This document shows, piece after piece, positions 1-9,345 of a stretch of DNA of 45,105 nt. The notes under the pieces were generated by a model, which searched no databases, was not told where the DNA came from, and saw only the letters and a list, made by a program, of their open reading frames with translations. How positions within the stretch are numbered: position 1 is the stretch's first letter; each line of letters starts with the position of its first letter. The position numbers were made by a program, and so were the translations under genes. Origin of the DNA: Halieaceae bacterium (GTDB lineage: Bacteria; Pseudomonadota; Gammaproteobacteria; Pseudomonadales; Halieaceae); contig JADGEN010000023.1 of assembly GCA_016744355.1 (NCBI GenBank), positions 1 to 45,105 on the forward strand, read 5' to 3'.

Positions 1-2011
1 GATCTATCTTACGCTTGCGACCCAGGGGCGTTTCCTTTGGTAGTACAGACAAGCAGTTGGACTTAATACTGCAATCGCCACAACCCTCGCACACAGCATC
101 GTTAATAAACAAACGTTTTTTCGGGTCTTCCATCAGGCCCTTCTTCCTGCGTCTACGTTTTTCTGCAGCACAGGTCTGTTCGTACACGATGACCGAAGTG
201 CCTTCATATTCCCGCAGTTCTTTTTGCAGGGCATCCATCTCATCCCGATGATGTAGTGTATAGCCGGAAATTGCCTGAAACTGGCCACGCCAGTGATCGG
301 GGTTATCACTGACCAGAGCAATGCGTCGAACGCGTTCGGCGCTAACCTGTAAGATCATATCTTCGACACTTAAGTGGCCGTCAATCGGCTGTCCGCCCGT
401 CATCGCTACCGCATCGTTGTAGAGTATTTTGTAGGTGATGTTCACTTTGGAGGCGACAGCCGCACGAATAGCCAGCAGGCCAGAGTGAAAATAGGTGCCG
501 TCTCCCAGGTTCTGGAACACGTGTTGGGTATCGGTAAATTCAGCTTGCCCAATCCACGCGGCGCCCTCTCCGCCCATCTGCGAGAAAGTGTGAGTTTCAC
601 GGTCCGGCATCCAGGTGGCCATGTAATGGCAACCGATGCCGCCCATCGCGCGGCTACCCTCTGGCACTTTAGTGGATGTGTTGTGTGGACAACCGGAGCA
701 AAAATGCGGTACTCGCTCTATACTATCTCGAGGAATAGCCAGTGAGGCTTCCTTCTGCTCTATCCACTTCACTCGCTCGTCCATCGTTGGTGACTGATAG
801 AAGCGTCCTATACGCTGGGCGATAACCAGCGCTATCATAGCTGGTGTTAGTTCAGAAACATTGGGCAGTAAGTCTCGGCCGTCTTCGTCAAACTCACCAA
901 AAACACGCGGGCGCGATTTTATCGGAGAGTTATACAACTGGCCCATAAGCTGGTCTTCGATAACCGAACGCTTTTCTTCGACTACTAAAATTTCTTCCAG
1001 ACCTTCGGCAAATTCATGGGTCATAGCCGGCTCCAACGGCCAACTCATGCCAATCTTGTAAACCCGCAGGCCAATTTCGGCAGCAACCGTATCTGTTATC
1101 CCCATATCTTCCAGCGCCTGCATCACATCCAGATAGGACTTCCCACTGGTCGCGATACCAAAACGTGGCTGCGGACTATCAACGACGATACGGTTGAGAC
1201 GATTGGCACGCGCAAAAGCGCGGGCCGCGTAAATTTTATATTTGTTAAGCCGTAGCTCTTGCTCAAGAGGTTTGTCAGGCCAACGACCATGCACACCCCC
1301 CTCTGGCATCTCAAAATCTTCAGGCATTACAATCTGGATGCGATTAGGGTCTATATCAGCGGAAATCGCCGAATCCATATTTTCTGTAATGGCTTTCATC
1401 CCGACCCAGCAGCCACTGTAGCGAGAAAGCTCCCAGCCATAAATGCCGAGGTCCAGAACTTCCTGCACGTTGGCAGGGCACAACACCGGCACCGATGCGC
1501 CGATAAACATATGCTCCGATTGATGGGGCAAGGTTGAAGATTTACAGGCGTGGTCATCTCCAGCAACCGCCAACACGCCACCGAACTTCGACGTACCAAA
1601 AGCGTTGGCATGTTTGATCACATCCATAGAGCGATCGACCCCAGGACCTTTGCCATACCACATGCCAAACACACCATCGTATTTAGCCCCTTCGAACAAA
1701 TTAGTTTGCTGACTCCCCCAAACCGACGTAGCGGCCAGATCTTCGTTTACCCCCGGCTGAAAAAATGCATTGTGCTTTTTAAGCCAAGGCTTTGCCTTCC
1801 ACATAGCCTGGTCAACCGTACCCAGCGGGGAGCCCCGATAACCGGAAATAAAAGCCGCCGTATTCAAATTTCGCTGCTGATCTCGTTGATGCTGCAGCAT
1901 GGGTAGGCGCACCAGCGCTTCAATACCGGTCATATAGGCGCGGGTCGTATCCAGGGCATATTTGTCATCGAGAGAGACCGTAGATTTCAACGCGTTATTA
2001 TCATTGTTCAT
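1..2011 (-). CDS. Indolepyruvate:ferredoxin oxidoreductase family protein (C-terminus cut by window edge)
   Basis: Oxidatively decarboxylates aryl or branched 2-oxo acids to acyl-CoA and passes electrons to ferredoxin; cytoplasmic. About 670 codons are visible from the ATG at 2011. The N-terminal part is the pyruvate-ferredoxin oxidoreductase pyrimidine-binding domain (RGSPLGTVD, about residue 55). The thiamine-diphosphate domain begins near residue 436 (HFCSGCPHN) and includes GDGTYFHSG near residue 502. A cysteine cluster (CEGCGDCSIKSNC, about residue 639) matches the iron-sulfur segment of the large fused IorAB-type enzymes, which are usually well over 1000 residues, so the gamma domain should lie left of position 1. 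It is divergent from an Lrp/AsnC regulator that probably controls it. The family call is firm. The exact substrate (indolepyruvate, phenylpyruvate or branched 2-oxo acids) is inference. Confidence 0.93.
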   Translation of the reverse strand, partial: MNNDNNALKSTVSLDDKYALDTTRAYMTGIEALVRLPMLQHQRDQQRNLNTAAFISGYRGSPLGTVDQAMWKAKPWLKKHNAFFQPGVNEDLAATSVWGSQQTNLFEGAKYDGVFGMWYGKGPGVDRSMDVIKHANAFGTSKFGGVLAVAGDDHACKSSTLPHQSEHMFIGASVPVLCPANVQEVLDLGIYGWELSRYSGCWVGMKAITENMDSAISADIDPNRIQIVMPEDFEMPEGGVHGRWPDKPLEQELRLNKYKIYAARAFARANRLNRIVVDSPQPRFGIATSGKSYLDVMQALEDMGITDTVAAEIGLRVYKIGMSWPLEPAMTHEFAEGLEEILVVEEKRSVIEDQLMGQLYNSPIKSRPRVFGEFDEDGRDLLPNVSELTPAMIALVIAQRIGRFYQSPTMDERVKWIEQKEASLAIPRDSIERVPHFCSGCPHNTSTKVPEGSRAMGGIGCHYMATWMPDRETHTFSQMGGEGAAWIGQAEFTDTQHVFQNLGDGTYFHSGLLAIRAAVASKVNITYKILYNDAVAMTGGQPIDGHLSVEDMILQVSAERVRRIALVSDNPDHWRGQFQAISGYTLHHRDEMDALQKELREYEGTSVIVYEQTCAAEKRRRRKKGLMEDPKKRLFINDAVCEGCGDCSIKSNCLSVLPKETPLGRKRKID

Positions 2012-2082
2012 AAAGAGCCGCCGGATTTTGAAAAACAGGAATTATTACGCAAAAGTATAGGCATTATTATTTTAATTGGCCG

Positions 2083-2100
2083 GTATATATGGCTATATAC
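2083..2100. promoter_or_regulatory. AT-rich perfect palindrome between the oxidoreductase and the Lrp gene, probable operator
   Basis: The arms GTATATA (2083-2089) and TATATAC (2094-2100) are exact inverted complements around a TGGC spacer. The site lies in the 127-bp divergent intergenic region, 38 bp upstream of the lrp-like start. Lrp/AsnC proteins typically bind short AT-rich palindromes next to their own gene, so this is a candidate autoregulatory and divergent operator. The palindrome is seen directly; the binding protein is inferred. Confidence 0.5.
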
Positions 2101-2138
2101 GCATAATTATTTCACTTTGAAGAAGCTAAGAGGTTATT

Positions 2139-2615
2139 TTGACCCCGAAATTGACCAAGCTCGATCTCGACATACTCAAACTGCTACAAAAAGATGCCAG
2201 CATGAGCACCGCGGCCATTTCCGAGCAACTCAACATTTCACAATCACCCTGCTGGAGGCGTATCAACCGACTCGAACAGGAAGGCCTGATCACTAAAAGA
2301 GTGGCCCTGCTGGACAGGACTGTGATGGGAATGGATGTGGTTGTGTTTGCCACCATAAACCTCACCGGCACAGGCAGACAAAACCTGATGGCATTTGAAC
2401 AGGACATTGTCCGCCATCCCGAAGTTGTGGAATGCTACACAATGACCGGCATCTGGGACTACATGCTAAAAATAGTGACCCGGGATATCCGCCACTACGA
2501 AGATTTTGTACGCAACACACTCACAGAGAGCCCCGCCATTCGCGAACTGCACTCACACATGGCTGTGACAGAAATCAAAAACAGCACCGAACTACCTCTG
2601 GACACACAGCTTTAA
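2139..2615 (+). CDS. Lrp/AsnC family transcriptional regulator
   Basis: DNA-binding regulator of amino-acid metabolism, 158 residues, the usual size for the family. The N-terminal helix-turn-helix covers about residues 7-60, with the recognition helix in SQSPCWRRINRLEQ. A RAM/AsnC ligand-binding domain follows from about residue 65 to 145, including the VVECYTMTG stretch. The start is a TTG at 2139, supported by AAGAGG at 2128-2133 with a five-base gap; no upstream ATG is in frame. It is divergent from the 2-oxo acid oxidoreductase gene and lies 14 bp upstream of a transaminase gene on the same strand. It therefore probably senses an amino acid and regulates both the oxidoreductase and the transaminase/omega-amidase pair. 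The effector is unknown. Confidence 0.92.
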   Translation: MTPKLTKLDLDILKLLQKDASMSTAAISEQLNISQSPCWRRINRLEQEGLITKRVALLDRTVMGMDVVVFATINLTGTGRQNLMAFEQDIVRHPEVVECYTMTGIWDYMLKIVTRDIRHYEDFVRNTLTESPAIRELHSHMAVTEIKNSTELPLDTQL

Positions 2616-2629
2616 GGTCACAAAACAAC

Positions 2630-3784
2630 ATGCCCGAAATCACACTGCAAAGTAAGCTACCTCAGGTTGGAACGAACATTTTCAGCATCATGTCAGCGCT
2701 GGCCACCCGCCATGGAGCAATCAACCTGTCACAGGGCTTTCCCGATTTTGATGCGCCCCGGGCTCTGCTGGAGTCGCTGGGCAAGCAAGTGATGGACGGT
2801 CACAACCAGTATGCGCCTTTGGCAGGAATGCCAGCCTTGCGCGAGAAAATCGCAGCACAGATATTGCGTTATCGTGGGGTGAGCTGTAATCCGGAATCAG
2901 AAATAACCGTAGTACCGGGCGCTACAGAAGCTATCTATTGCGCAATTACAGCCTGCATTAATCCGGGTGACGAGGTGATTGTTTTCGATCCTTGTTATGA
3001 CTGCTATGAGCCGGCCGTCACACTGGCAGGAGGAAATACTCTACACATTCCTCTGACACCAGAGTGTTTCTCCATTGACTGGAATCGTGTTGAATCCAAC
3101 ATAAGCCCACGTTGCCGCATGATTATTATCAATTCCCCTCACAACCCCAGTGGCAGCACCCTGGCTCATGCTGACCTACTTGAACTGCAGCGTCTGGCAG
3201 AACAACACAATCTACTGGTAGTGAGCGATGAAGTGTACGAGCATCTGGTATTCGACAATGCCCAGCACCACAGTGTGCTGCAGTACCCGGCATTGCGAGA
3301 GCGAAGCTTCGCCATTTATTCGTTTGGAAAAACCTTCAGCGTAACGGGCTGGAAAACCGGTTACTGTGTGGCTCCGCCCCACCTCACAGCAGAAATGCGC
3401 AAGGTGCATCAGTATGTTGCTTTTGTAGCTGTAACACCTATACAGCTCGCAATCGCTGAGTTTATAGAAAATGAGCCCAGCTATGCTGGCACCCTGGCCT
3501 CGTTCTACCAGAGCAAACGAGATTTGTTTTGTACCGCGCTCAAAAGATCTCGCTTCAAGCTCACACCCAGCGCCGGCACTTATTTTCAAGTGCTGGACTA
3601 CGGTGCCATTAGTTCTGAGCTGGATACAACACTTGCCGAACACTGGACTTGCGAGCATAAGCTGGCCTCTATTCCCATGTCTGTATTCTCCGCAGAGCCC
3701 ACGGCGCAAACACAGCTGCGATTTTGCTTTGCAAAAAATGACGAGGTACTGTTGAAGGCAGCAGACATTCTATGCAAACTCTAG
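2630..3784 (+). CDS. PLP-dependent methionine/aromatic aminotransferase (YbdL type)
   Basis: Fold-type I class I/II aminotransferase of 384 residues. The start is the ATG at 2630; an upstream in-frame extension overlaps the lrp-like gene and has no family similarity. Visible motifs are FPDFDAP near residue 40, PGATEAIY at 96-103, NSPHNPSG at 168-175, SDEVYEH with Asp200 for the pyridine nitrogen, and SFGKTFSVTGWK with the Schiff-base lysine Lys234. The sequence resembles E. coli YbdL and glutamine transaminase K, which transaminate methionine and aromatic or glutamine-linked 2-oxo acids. The next gene encodes an omega-amidase and overlaps its end, the pairing expected for a glutamine transaminase/omega-amidase (methionine salvage) route. 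Preference for glutamine is inferred from that context. Confidence 0.88.
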   Translation: MPEITLQSKLPQVGTNIFSIMSALATRHGAINLSQGFPDFDAPRALLESLGKQVMDGHNQYAPLAGMPALREKIAAQILRYRGVSCNPESEITVVPGATEAIYCAITACINPGDEVIVFDPCYDCYEPAVTLAGGNTLHIPLTPECFSIDWNRVESNISPRCRMIIINSPHNPSGSTLAHADLLELQRLAEQHNLLVVSDEVYEHLVFDNAQHHSVLQYPALRERSFAIYSFGKTFSVTGWKTGYCVAPPHLTAEMRKVHQYVAFVAVTPIQLAIAEFIENEPSYAGTLASFYQSKRDLFCTALKRSRFKLTPSAGTYFQVLDYGAISSELDTTLAEHWTCEHKLASIPMSVFSAEPTAQTQLRFCFAKNDEVLLKAADILCKL

Positions 3785-4557
3785 ACATGAAAAATTTATC
3801 GGTCACCATAATTCAATGTGAGCTCGCGTGGGAAAGCCCCGAGGACAATCGTCTCCAGATTCAGAAGCATATTGAGGCACTTCCCCAGACAACAGATCTG
3901 ATCGTGCTACCCGAGATGTTCACGACCGGGTTTTCAATGAATGCAATTAGAAACGCCGAGCACCCCGGTGGCGCCACTGAACAGTGGCTGCAATCCCTCT
4001 CGCAAACGTACAATTGCGCCATTGCCGGCAGCATAGCGGTGCAAGTGGATGGCGATGTCTTCAATCGCATGTTGTTTGTCACCCCGGATGCGGTGGAGTT
4101 TTATGACAAACGACACTTGTTCCGTATGGCAGGTGAAAACAAATACTATAAGCTCGGACAAAAACGCGTCATTGTAAACTGGCGCGGCTGGCGCATTAAT
4201 TTGCAGGTGTGTTACGACTTGCGTTTTCCCGTATTCAGTCGCAATTGTGGCGACTATGACTTGCTGCTTTATGTGGCTAATTGGCCTGCTGTTCGCAGTG
4301 TCCACTGGCGTCAGTTGCTCATCGCCCGAGCCATCGAAAACCAGTCCTGTGTTGTTGGCGTAAATAGGGTAGGCAGCGATGCCAATGGGCTAGAGTACAG
4401 TGGAGACAGTCTGGCAATTGCGGGTACCGGTGACGTTTTGCATGATATGAAGAGCCAGCGCGAGAGCGCCCAGGTAGTATTGAACGCGCAGGAGCTACTG
4501 CTTTACCGAGAGAAGTTTCCCTTTCACTTGGATGCCGATTCGTTTCAGGTCAATTAA
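3772..4557 (+). CDS. Nitrilase-family omega-amidase (YafV/NIT2 type)
   Basis: Carbon-nitrogen hydrolase that deamidates 2-oxoglutaramate or 2-oxosuccinamate, the products of glutamine or asparagine transamination, pulling that transamination forward. Length is 261 residues, normal for the family. The catalytic triad is Glu48 (LPEMFTTGF), Lys113 (YDKRHLF) and Cys147 (LQVCYDLRFP). NRVG and the following residues match the YafV branch. The ATG at 3772 overlaps the transaminase end by 13 bp; the ATG at 3787 is an alternative. Neither has an ideal ribosome site, so translation is probably coupled. Together with the upstream transaminase this reconstitutes the methionine-salvage or glutaminase II module. 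Confidence 0.88.
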   Translation: MQTLDMKNLSVTIIQCELAWESPEDNRLQIQKHIEALPQTTDLIVLPEMFTTGFSMNAIRNAEHPGGATEQWLQSLSQTYNCAIAGSIAVQVDGDVFNRMLFVTPDAVEFYDKRHLFRMAGENKYYKLGQKRVIVNWRGWRINLQVCYDLRFPVFSRNCGDYDLLLYVANWPAVRSVHWRQLLIARAIENQSCVVGVNRVGSDANGLEYSGDSLAIAGTGDVLHDMKSQRESAQVVLNAQELLLYREKFPFHLDADSFQVN

Positions 4558-4579
4558 TCCGTGTCGCTGAAAAACACCT

Positions 4580-5278
4580 TCACCATTTAAGCGCCTTTTT
4601 TACAAAGGGAATAGACAGCGCACGCTTTTCTACCAGGGAGGCATTGTCCAGTTGGTCCAGCAAATCGAGCAGATCAACCAGTGTTCGCGGGCCGCGGTCG
4701 CTAATATAACTCGCTACCTCAACAGGCAAATCCAAACCTCGCTTTTGAGCCCTGAAGCGCAAAATCGATTGCCTGTCAGCATCATCGAGAGTGTGCAGCT
4801 GAAACACGCAACCCCAGGACAGGCGAGAGCGTAAATCTGCCAGGTCCATGCGTAGACTTCGAGGCGAACTTTGCGCACTCACTAGTAGGCGACAATTATT
4901 TTCTCTGGCACGATTAAACAGGTGAAAGAGCGCCTCCTCCCACGCCGCATTACCCATAACCGCGTGAATGTCATCCAACGCGACCAGTGACATTGCTTCT
5001 ACTCCTTGCAAAACCTGCTCTGGCGGATACACAGACAATTCGGATAAAGGAAGATACATAGCAGGCTTGGCGCCAGCGTGATGGCAGGCCGCCTGCAATA
5101 CATGCGACTTGCCGGTGTCAGGAGGGCCGTATAAATAAATTAAGGGCTCGCCGCCGGGGCTCAGCTGATCGCCCACAGCGCTAAGCGCGGCCTGAGCTCT
5201 ATCGGCAGCTAAAAAATTCTCCAGGGTGGCATCATCACGCAGTTGTACATTGAGCGTGAGTTGTTGCTGTGCAGGCAT
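4580..5278 (-). CDS. hda: DnaA regulatory inactivator Hda
   Basis: DnaA-related AAA+ protein that, bound to the DNA-loaded sliding clamp, promotes ATP hydrolysis on DnaA and prevents re-initiation of replication. Length is 232 residues, close to E. coli Hda. The clamp-binding peptide at the N-terminus is QLTLNV (residues 6-11). Walker A is GPPDTGKS (51-58), Walker B is LVALDD (about 98-103), and the C-terminal RGPRTLVDLLDLLDQLD matches the box VII/sensor region. It lacks the DnaA DNA-binding domain IV. The start codon overlaps the perM stop by one base (TGATG), so the two genes are probably translationally coupled, as is common in pseudomonads and relatives. Confidence 0.95.
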   Translation of the reverse strand: MPAQQQLTLNVQLRDDATLENFLAADRAQAALSAVGDQLSPGGEPLIYLYGPPDTGKSHVLQAACHHAGAKPAMYLPLSELSVYPPEQVLQGVEAMSLVALDDIHAVMGNAAWEEALFHLFNRARENNCRLLVSAQSSPRSLRMDLADLRSRLSWGCVFQLHTLDDADRQSILRFRAQKRGLDLPVEVASYISDRGPRTLVDLLDLLDQLDNASLVEKRALSIPFVKKALKW

Positions 5279-6402
5279 CAGTCGCTCTCGCCCCCAGCGT
5301 CTTGACCGCCTTTACTGTCGTAGATTTCGCTAGCCTGGTACCGGTTTAAACCGTGCCTGGCGAACACAGCAAAGACTGCGGCTACCGGCAGCGCAACCAC
5401 TACGCCGACAAAACCTGCCAGCTGCCCACCCGCCATAAGCGCAAAAATAACCGCTACAGGATGCAGGCCAATGCGGTCCCCGACCAGAACCGGGGTCAGT
5501 ACCATGCTCTCGATAGCCTGCCCCACACCAAACACCACGACCACCCAGAACATCACGCTCCAATCGTGAAACTGTAGATAAGCCGCAATGAGCGAAGCAA
5601 TGATGCCCACAATGAAACCCAGATAAGGTACAAGGCTTGCCAGTCCCGCGATCAGGCCAAGCAAGAGAGCCATTTTAACACCTACTATCCACAACCCTGT
5701 GCCATAAATCACGCCCAGAGCAGCCATAACAATAACTTGTCCGCGCAGAAAGGCACCTACAACTTCGTCAGCCTCTCCCACCATCATCGCGGTGTTTTTC
5801 TGCCACGCCACTGGCATTATGCTGAGCATTTTGGCCATTAAAATATCCCAGTCGCGCATAAGGTAAAAGGCGACGACGGGCACCAGCGCCAGGTTTGCCA
5901 GGCTCGCCACAATGGTCAAGCCCGAGCCAGTGAGCTGCTTGCCAGTCTGGGCCATCATCTTGCCAACAGATTGCCAGTTATCTGCCAGCTGGCTAGACCA
6001 GTCCAATTGGGGTATTAACCCTGCCTCCAGCCCAAAACGCTCCTGCAACCAGGGGCCCACTACCTGAATAGCCCAATTGTAAAACTGGGGTATTTTTCGA
6101 ATAAACGAATCCAGCTGATCCAATAACAAGGGCACCATAAATAAAGTGCTGGCCACTAATATTGCGGAGAAGATAACGAAAACCAAAACAACACCCAGAG
6201 TGCGATTCACACGTTGACGTTCAAAAAAATCGACTAATGGATCACCCAGATAAGCAATGAGGGCACCGAAGACAAACGGGAAAAGAACAGGTTGCAGCAA
6301 GTAAAAAACAAAGCCAACAAAAACCGCAACGGCCAGAACAAAGGGCCACCGGGTGATCACCTCAGCGACAGTATCGACGCTATCTTCTGTCATTTTTTCC
6401 AT
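5278..6402 (-). CDS. perM: AI-2E/PerM family integral membrane transporter
   Basis: Polytopic inner-membrane protein of 374 residues with about eight hydrophobic segments, typical of the AI-2E exporter/PerM superfamily. Recognisable features are the N-terminal pair of helices (FVGFVFYLLQPVLFPFVFGA), the central amphipathic region and the conserved motif near PYLGFIVGIIASL. Family members have been linked to autoinducer-2 export, sodium/proton exchange or permease functions, so the substrate here is undetermined. The ATG at 6402 is three codons upstream of an alternative ATG at 6393, and its start overlaps the end of the DUF2066 gene. It forms an operon with the DUF2066 gene and hda. Confidence 0.9.
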   Translation of the reverse strand: MEKMTEDSVDTVAEVITRWPFVLAVAVFVGFVFYLLQPVLFPFVFGALIAYLGDPLVDFFERQRVNRTLGVVLVFVIFSAILVASTLFMVPLLLDQLDSFIRKIPQFYNWAIQVVGPWLQERFGLEAGLIPQLDWSSQLADNWQSVGKMMAQTGKQLTGSGLTIVASLANLALVPVVAFYLMRDWDILMAKMLSIMPVAWQKNTAMMVGEADEVVGAFLRGQVIVMAALGVIYGTGLWIVGVKMALLLGLIAGLASLVPYLGFIVGIIASLIAAYLQFHDWSVMFWVVVVFGVGQAIESMVLTPVLVGDRIGLHPVAVIFALMAGGQLAGFVGVVVALPVAAVFAVFARHGLNRYQASEIYDSKGGQDAGGESD

Positions 6403-7442
6403 TGGTAACTCAATTGAACCGAAGCGTCATTGCTGCGCACCGGTACCAGTTTCTTGTTCAGCTCTATAATTGTCGCCAATTGCCCTGCATCCGCCTGGGC
6501 GACGAGATTAAAGTGAAGTGTATCGCCACGAATGGTTTCTACATTGGCAAACTCAATTAACTCCAAGCCCTCCAACCAGGAAACGATATCGGCATAATCG
6601 CTGTAGTTGGAAACACCTGTAACCAGCACCTTTATTCCGTCGGAATTTGCTGCGGTAGGTGCAACTGCATAGCGACTGGACATCTCCTCGGCCACCAGTG
6701 AAGCACCCGCCAGCAAAAATGCCTCTGAATCTCCCGCACGTATGGATCGGTCAATTCTCGAGCTTCCGTACAAATAGCTCCAGTCACCCGTACCCCCACC
6801 GCTAGACAGCGTAGCCAGCCGACCCGCCAAAATATCTCGTGCACCATAACGCGCACTGGCGGCCACAAGCGCTGAAGAATTCAAGCGCCATACATCCTCC
6901 ACCGTAACCAGGGCGGCATCATTCAGGTCGTATAATGGAAATTGGGCGGGCACACCGCGGCGGGCAAATTCAGCGCTAATCTGTGCAACCATTTCGGGCG
7001 AGGTCTCGTTGTTCAAAAACTGTTTACCGCCGGCCCCCTCAACAACCATCCACACCAGCACCGCCGGTCGATTCTCTGTCCAGAGCGGAGCGCCGGAGCG
7101 CATAATAAAATTTGAAATCACAGCCTCATCAAACTCAAAGCGCGCCAAAAACCCGCCCGAATCGGCGTCCCGACTTATATAAGCATATTGTTGAACCAGA
7201 CTTCTCGAGTTGCCCAGTGCCGAAACGAGCACAGGGTTTTGTAGAACATCTGTACTTCCAGAGACTTTCACAAACACCTGCGAAAGGGCCTCACGGGCAC
7301 CAGCAGACAGGGCCTGCTGTCCTTTGTCGGGAACCAATATGTCAGCGCTATACAAGTCCTCGACCACTACAGCGTGACTGGCAAGACTCACACTCAGCCC
7401 TAGTAGCAAGAAAATAATACTCTGTAGCGAATGCTTCAGCAC
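6390..7442 (-). CDS. DUF2066 domain protein with signal peptide
   Basis: Conserved gammaproteobacterial protein of unknown function, predicted to be exported. I place the start at the GTG at 7442, which gives 350 residues beginning VLKHSLQSIIFLLLGLSVSL and ending the signal peptide near ASHA-VVV. The frame stays open further upstream to 7526, but that extension is Arg/Cys-rich and would precede the signal sequence. The mature part has the DUF2066 pattern: LYSADILVPDKG, a segment on VFVKVSGS, and a central AVLVWMVVEG. It sits in the common arrangement purMN divergent from DUF2066-perM-hda. No biochemical role is established that I can name. Confidence 0.85.
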   Translation of the reverse strand: MLKHSLQSIIFLLLGLSVSLASHAVVVEDLYSADILVPDKGQQALSAGAREALSQVFVKVSGSTDVLQNPVLVSALGNSRSLVQQYAYISRDADSGGFLARFEFDEAVISNFIMRSGAPLWTENRPAVLVWMVVEGAGGKQFLNNETSPEMVAQISAEFARRGVPAQFPLYDLNDAALVTVEDVWRLNSSALVAASARYGARDILAGRLATLSSGGGTGDWSYLYGSSRIDRSIRAGDSEAFLLAGASLVAEEMSSRYAVAPTAANSDGIKVLVTGVSNYSDYADIVSWLEGLELIEFANVETIRGDTLHFNLVAQADAGQLATIIELNKKLVPVRSNDASVQLSYQWKK

Positions 7443-7618
7443 TCCGTATCCCCGTTGTGACTCCCTCAGAAAACGTATTGTAGCAGCACCGGAGCGCAAC
7501 AACAGGCACAGGCATAAATCGCACAATGGATTTGTTCCCGATTGCTGTATTTGTTCCTCATTCAGGCTAGAATACGCCGCTTCCCACTACTCACCACAAG
7601 CCGCTGGATTTGGGTCAT

Positions 7619-8671
7619 ATGAGCAACGAAAACAGTCAACCAAGCCTTAGTTACAAAGACGCCGGCGTCAACATCGACGCGGGCAATGCCCTGGTCGAGC
7701 GGATAAAAGGCATATCCAAACGTACTCGCCGCCCCGAAGTACTCGGGGGGCTTGGCGGCTTTGGCGCCCTGTGCGAAATTCCCGAGGGCTACAAGCAACC
7801 GGTATTGGTATCGGGCACTGACGGAGTAGGTACCAAGCTCCGACTGGCGATGGAAATGGGTGTGCACGATACAATCGGCATAGACCTGGTAGCCATGTGT
7901 GTAAACGACCTGATCGTAACCGGCGCAGAGCCTTTGTTTTTCCTCGATTACTACGCCACTGGTGCCCTGGATGTAGACACCGCTGTCGACGTGGTCGAGG
8001 GCATTGGCGCTGGCTGTGACCTCGCCGGATGCTCGCTGGTGGGCGGGGAAACTGCTGAAATGCCTGGTATGTACGAGGGCGAAGACTACGATCTGGCAGG
8101 TTTCTGTGTAGGAGTCGTCGAGAAAGCCAAAATCATCGACGGCAGTACCGTCGCACCGGGTGACGCGCTTATCGGCATCGCCAGCAGCGGACCGCACTCC
8201 AACGGATATTCCCTTATCCGCAAAATTCTGGAAGTCAGCGGCGCCGACCTCGCCCAAAGTATGGGTGATAGCACACTGGGCAGCGCGCTACTCACCCCTA
8301 CAATCATTTATGTAAAAGCACTGCTAGCACTATTTCCCAAGGTGCAGGTCAAGGCACTATCTCACATTACCGGTGGTGGTTTGCTGGAAAACATTCCCCG
8401 CGCCCTGCCAAAGAATTGCAATGCGCAAATTGAAACCAGTAGCTGGCAGATGCCCGAAGTATTCGACTGGTTACAGCAAAACGGAAATGTTGCGCATGAA
8501 GAAATGCATCGCACCTTTAACTGTGGCGTTGGTATGGTAATTTGTGTCGCCCAGGACGATGTGGGCGCAGCTGTAGAACAGCTCAAACTTGCGGGCCACG
8601 AGGCCTGGAAGATTGGTCAGATTACGCCCTGCGAAGAAAACTCCGAGAATGAGGTAGAGCTGCTGCCGTGA
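7619..8671 (+). CDS. purM: Phosphoribosylformylglycinamidine cyclo-ligase
   Basis: AIR synthetase, the fifth step of de novo purine synthesis, converts FGAM and ATP to aminoimidazole ribonucleotide. The protein is about 350 residues and co-linear with E. coli Pur[21 protein letters not shown] at the start, the [12 protein letters not shown] loop, the [12 protein letters not shown] stretch, [14 protein letters not shown] and a late HITGGGL motif. I prefer the ATG at 7619; an in-frame TTG at 7610 is possible. It is followed by purN with a 4-bp overlap, giving a two-gene purine operon divergent from the DUF2066 operon. Confidence 0.96.
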   Translation: MSNENSQPSLSYKDAGVNIDAGNALVERIKGISKRTRRPEVLGGLGGFGALCEIPEGYKQPVLVSGTDGVGTKLRLAMEMGVHDTIGIDLVAMCVNDLIVTGAEPLFFLDYYATGALDVDTAVDVVEGIGAGCDLAGCSLVGGETAEMPGMYEGEDYDLAGFCVGVVEKAKIIDGSTVAPGDALIGIASSGPHSNGYSLIRKILEVSGADLAQSMGDSTLGSALLTPTIIYVKALLALFPKVQVKALSHITGGGLLENIPRALPKNCNAQIETSSWQMPEVFDWLQQNGNVAHEEMHRTFNCGVGMVICVAQDDVGAAVEQLKLAGHEAWKIGQITPCEENSENEVELLP

Positions 8672-9336
8672 CAGACACCGTCGGCAGCACGTCCAATGGC
8701 AACATTGCCATTCTCATCTCAGGTACCGGGTCAAACTTGCAGGCATTTATCGATGCTGTTGCCTCTGGCCAGCTGCAGGCGAAAATCAGCCTGGTTATCA
8801 GCAACAATCCGGATGCGGCAGGCCTACAGCGCGCCGCAGATGCGGGCATAGAAACGCTGTGCATTAACCACCGCGAATATGAGCACCGCGAAACCTTCGA
8901 TGCTGCGCTGACCAATGCACTGCAAAAGCATGACATCGACCTTGTGATACTCGCCGGCTTTATGCGCATTCTCACACCGGTTTTTATCGAACCCTATCTG
9001 GGCCGACTGCTCAATATTCACCCCTCCCTGCTACCCAAATACCCGGGGTTGCACACTCACCAGCGCGCAATTGACGCCGGTGATGACGAAGCTGGTGTAA
9101 CGGTGCACTTTGTAACCCCTGAGCTCGATTCGGGCCCGCCTGTGATACAGGCCAGGGTTGCCATTGGCGAAGGCGACACTGCCGTCGCACTGGCAGCCAG
9201 GGTCAATGTGGTAGAACACAAAATTTATCCCCTGGCGGCACAATGGTTTCTGCAAAGACGCTTAAGGCTCACAAATGAGGGAGCAAGCCTGGATGGTGAG
9301 GCCCTGCCTGAAGGCGGCGTTCAATATCCGCAATAG
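8668..9336 (+). CDS. purN: Phosphoribosylglycinamide formyltransferase
   Basis: GAR transformylase, transferring a formyl group from 10-formyl-tetrahydrofolate to glycinamide ribonucleotide. Length is 222 residues. Visible hallmarks are [14 protein letters not shown] (phosphate loop, residues about 13-26), the LAGFMRIL segment, the active-site [16 protein letters not shown] with the catalytic Asn and His, and VTPELDSGP with the catalytic Asp. The start is GTG within GTGA, overlapping the purM stop, which indicates translational coupling. It converges with dcd, 9 bp away, with no clear terminator between them. Confidence 0.96.
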   Translation: MTDTVGSTSNGNIAILISGTGSNLQAFIDAVASGQLQAKISLVISNNPDAAGLQRAADAGIETLCINHREYEHRETFDAALTNALQKHDIDLVILAGFMRILTPVFIEPYLGRLLNIHPSLLPKYPGLHTHQRAIDAGDDEAGVTVHFVTPELDSGPPVIQARVAIGEGDTAVALAARVNVVEHKIYPLAAQWFLQRRLRLTNEGASLDGEALPEGGVQYPQ

Positions 9337-9345
9337 GCTTTTGGT

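Noticed and set aside
3212-3709. A 165-codon minus-strand frame inside the transaminase gene
   Set aside because: It is antisense to a clear aminotransferase and has no recognisable motifs.
4588-4601. T-rich stretch after the omega-amidase gene as a terminator
   Set aside because: No adequate stem precedes the T run, and it lies within the 3' end of hda.
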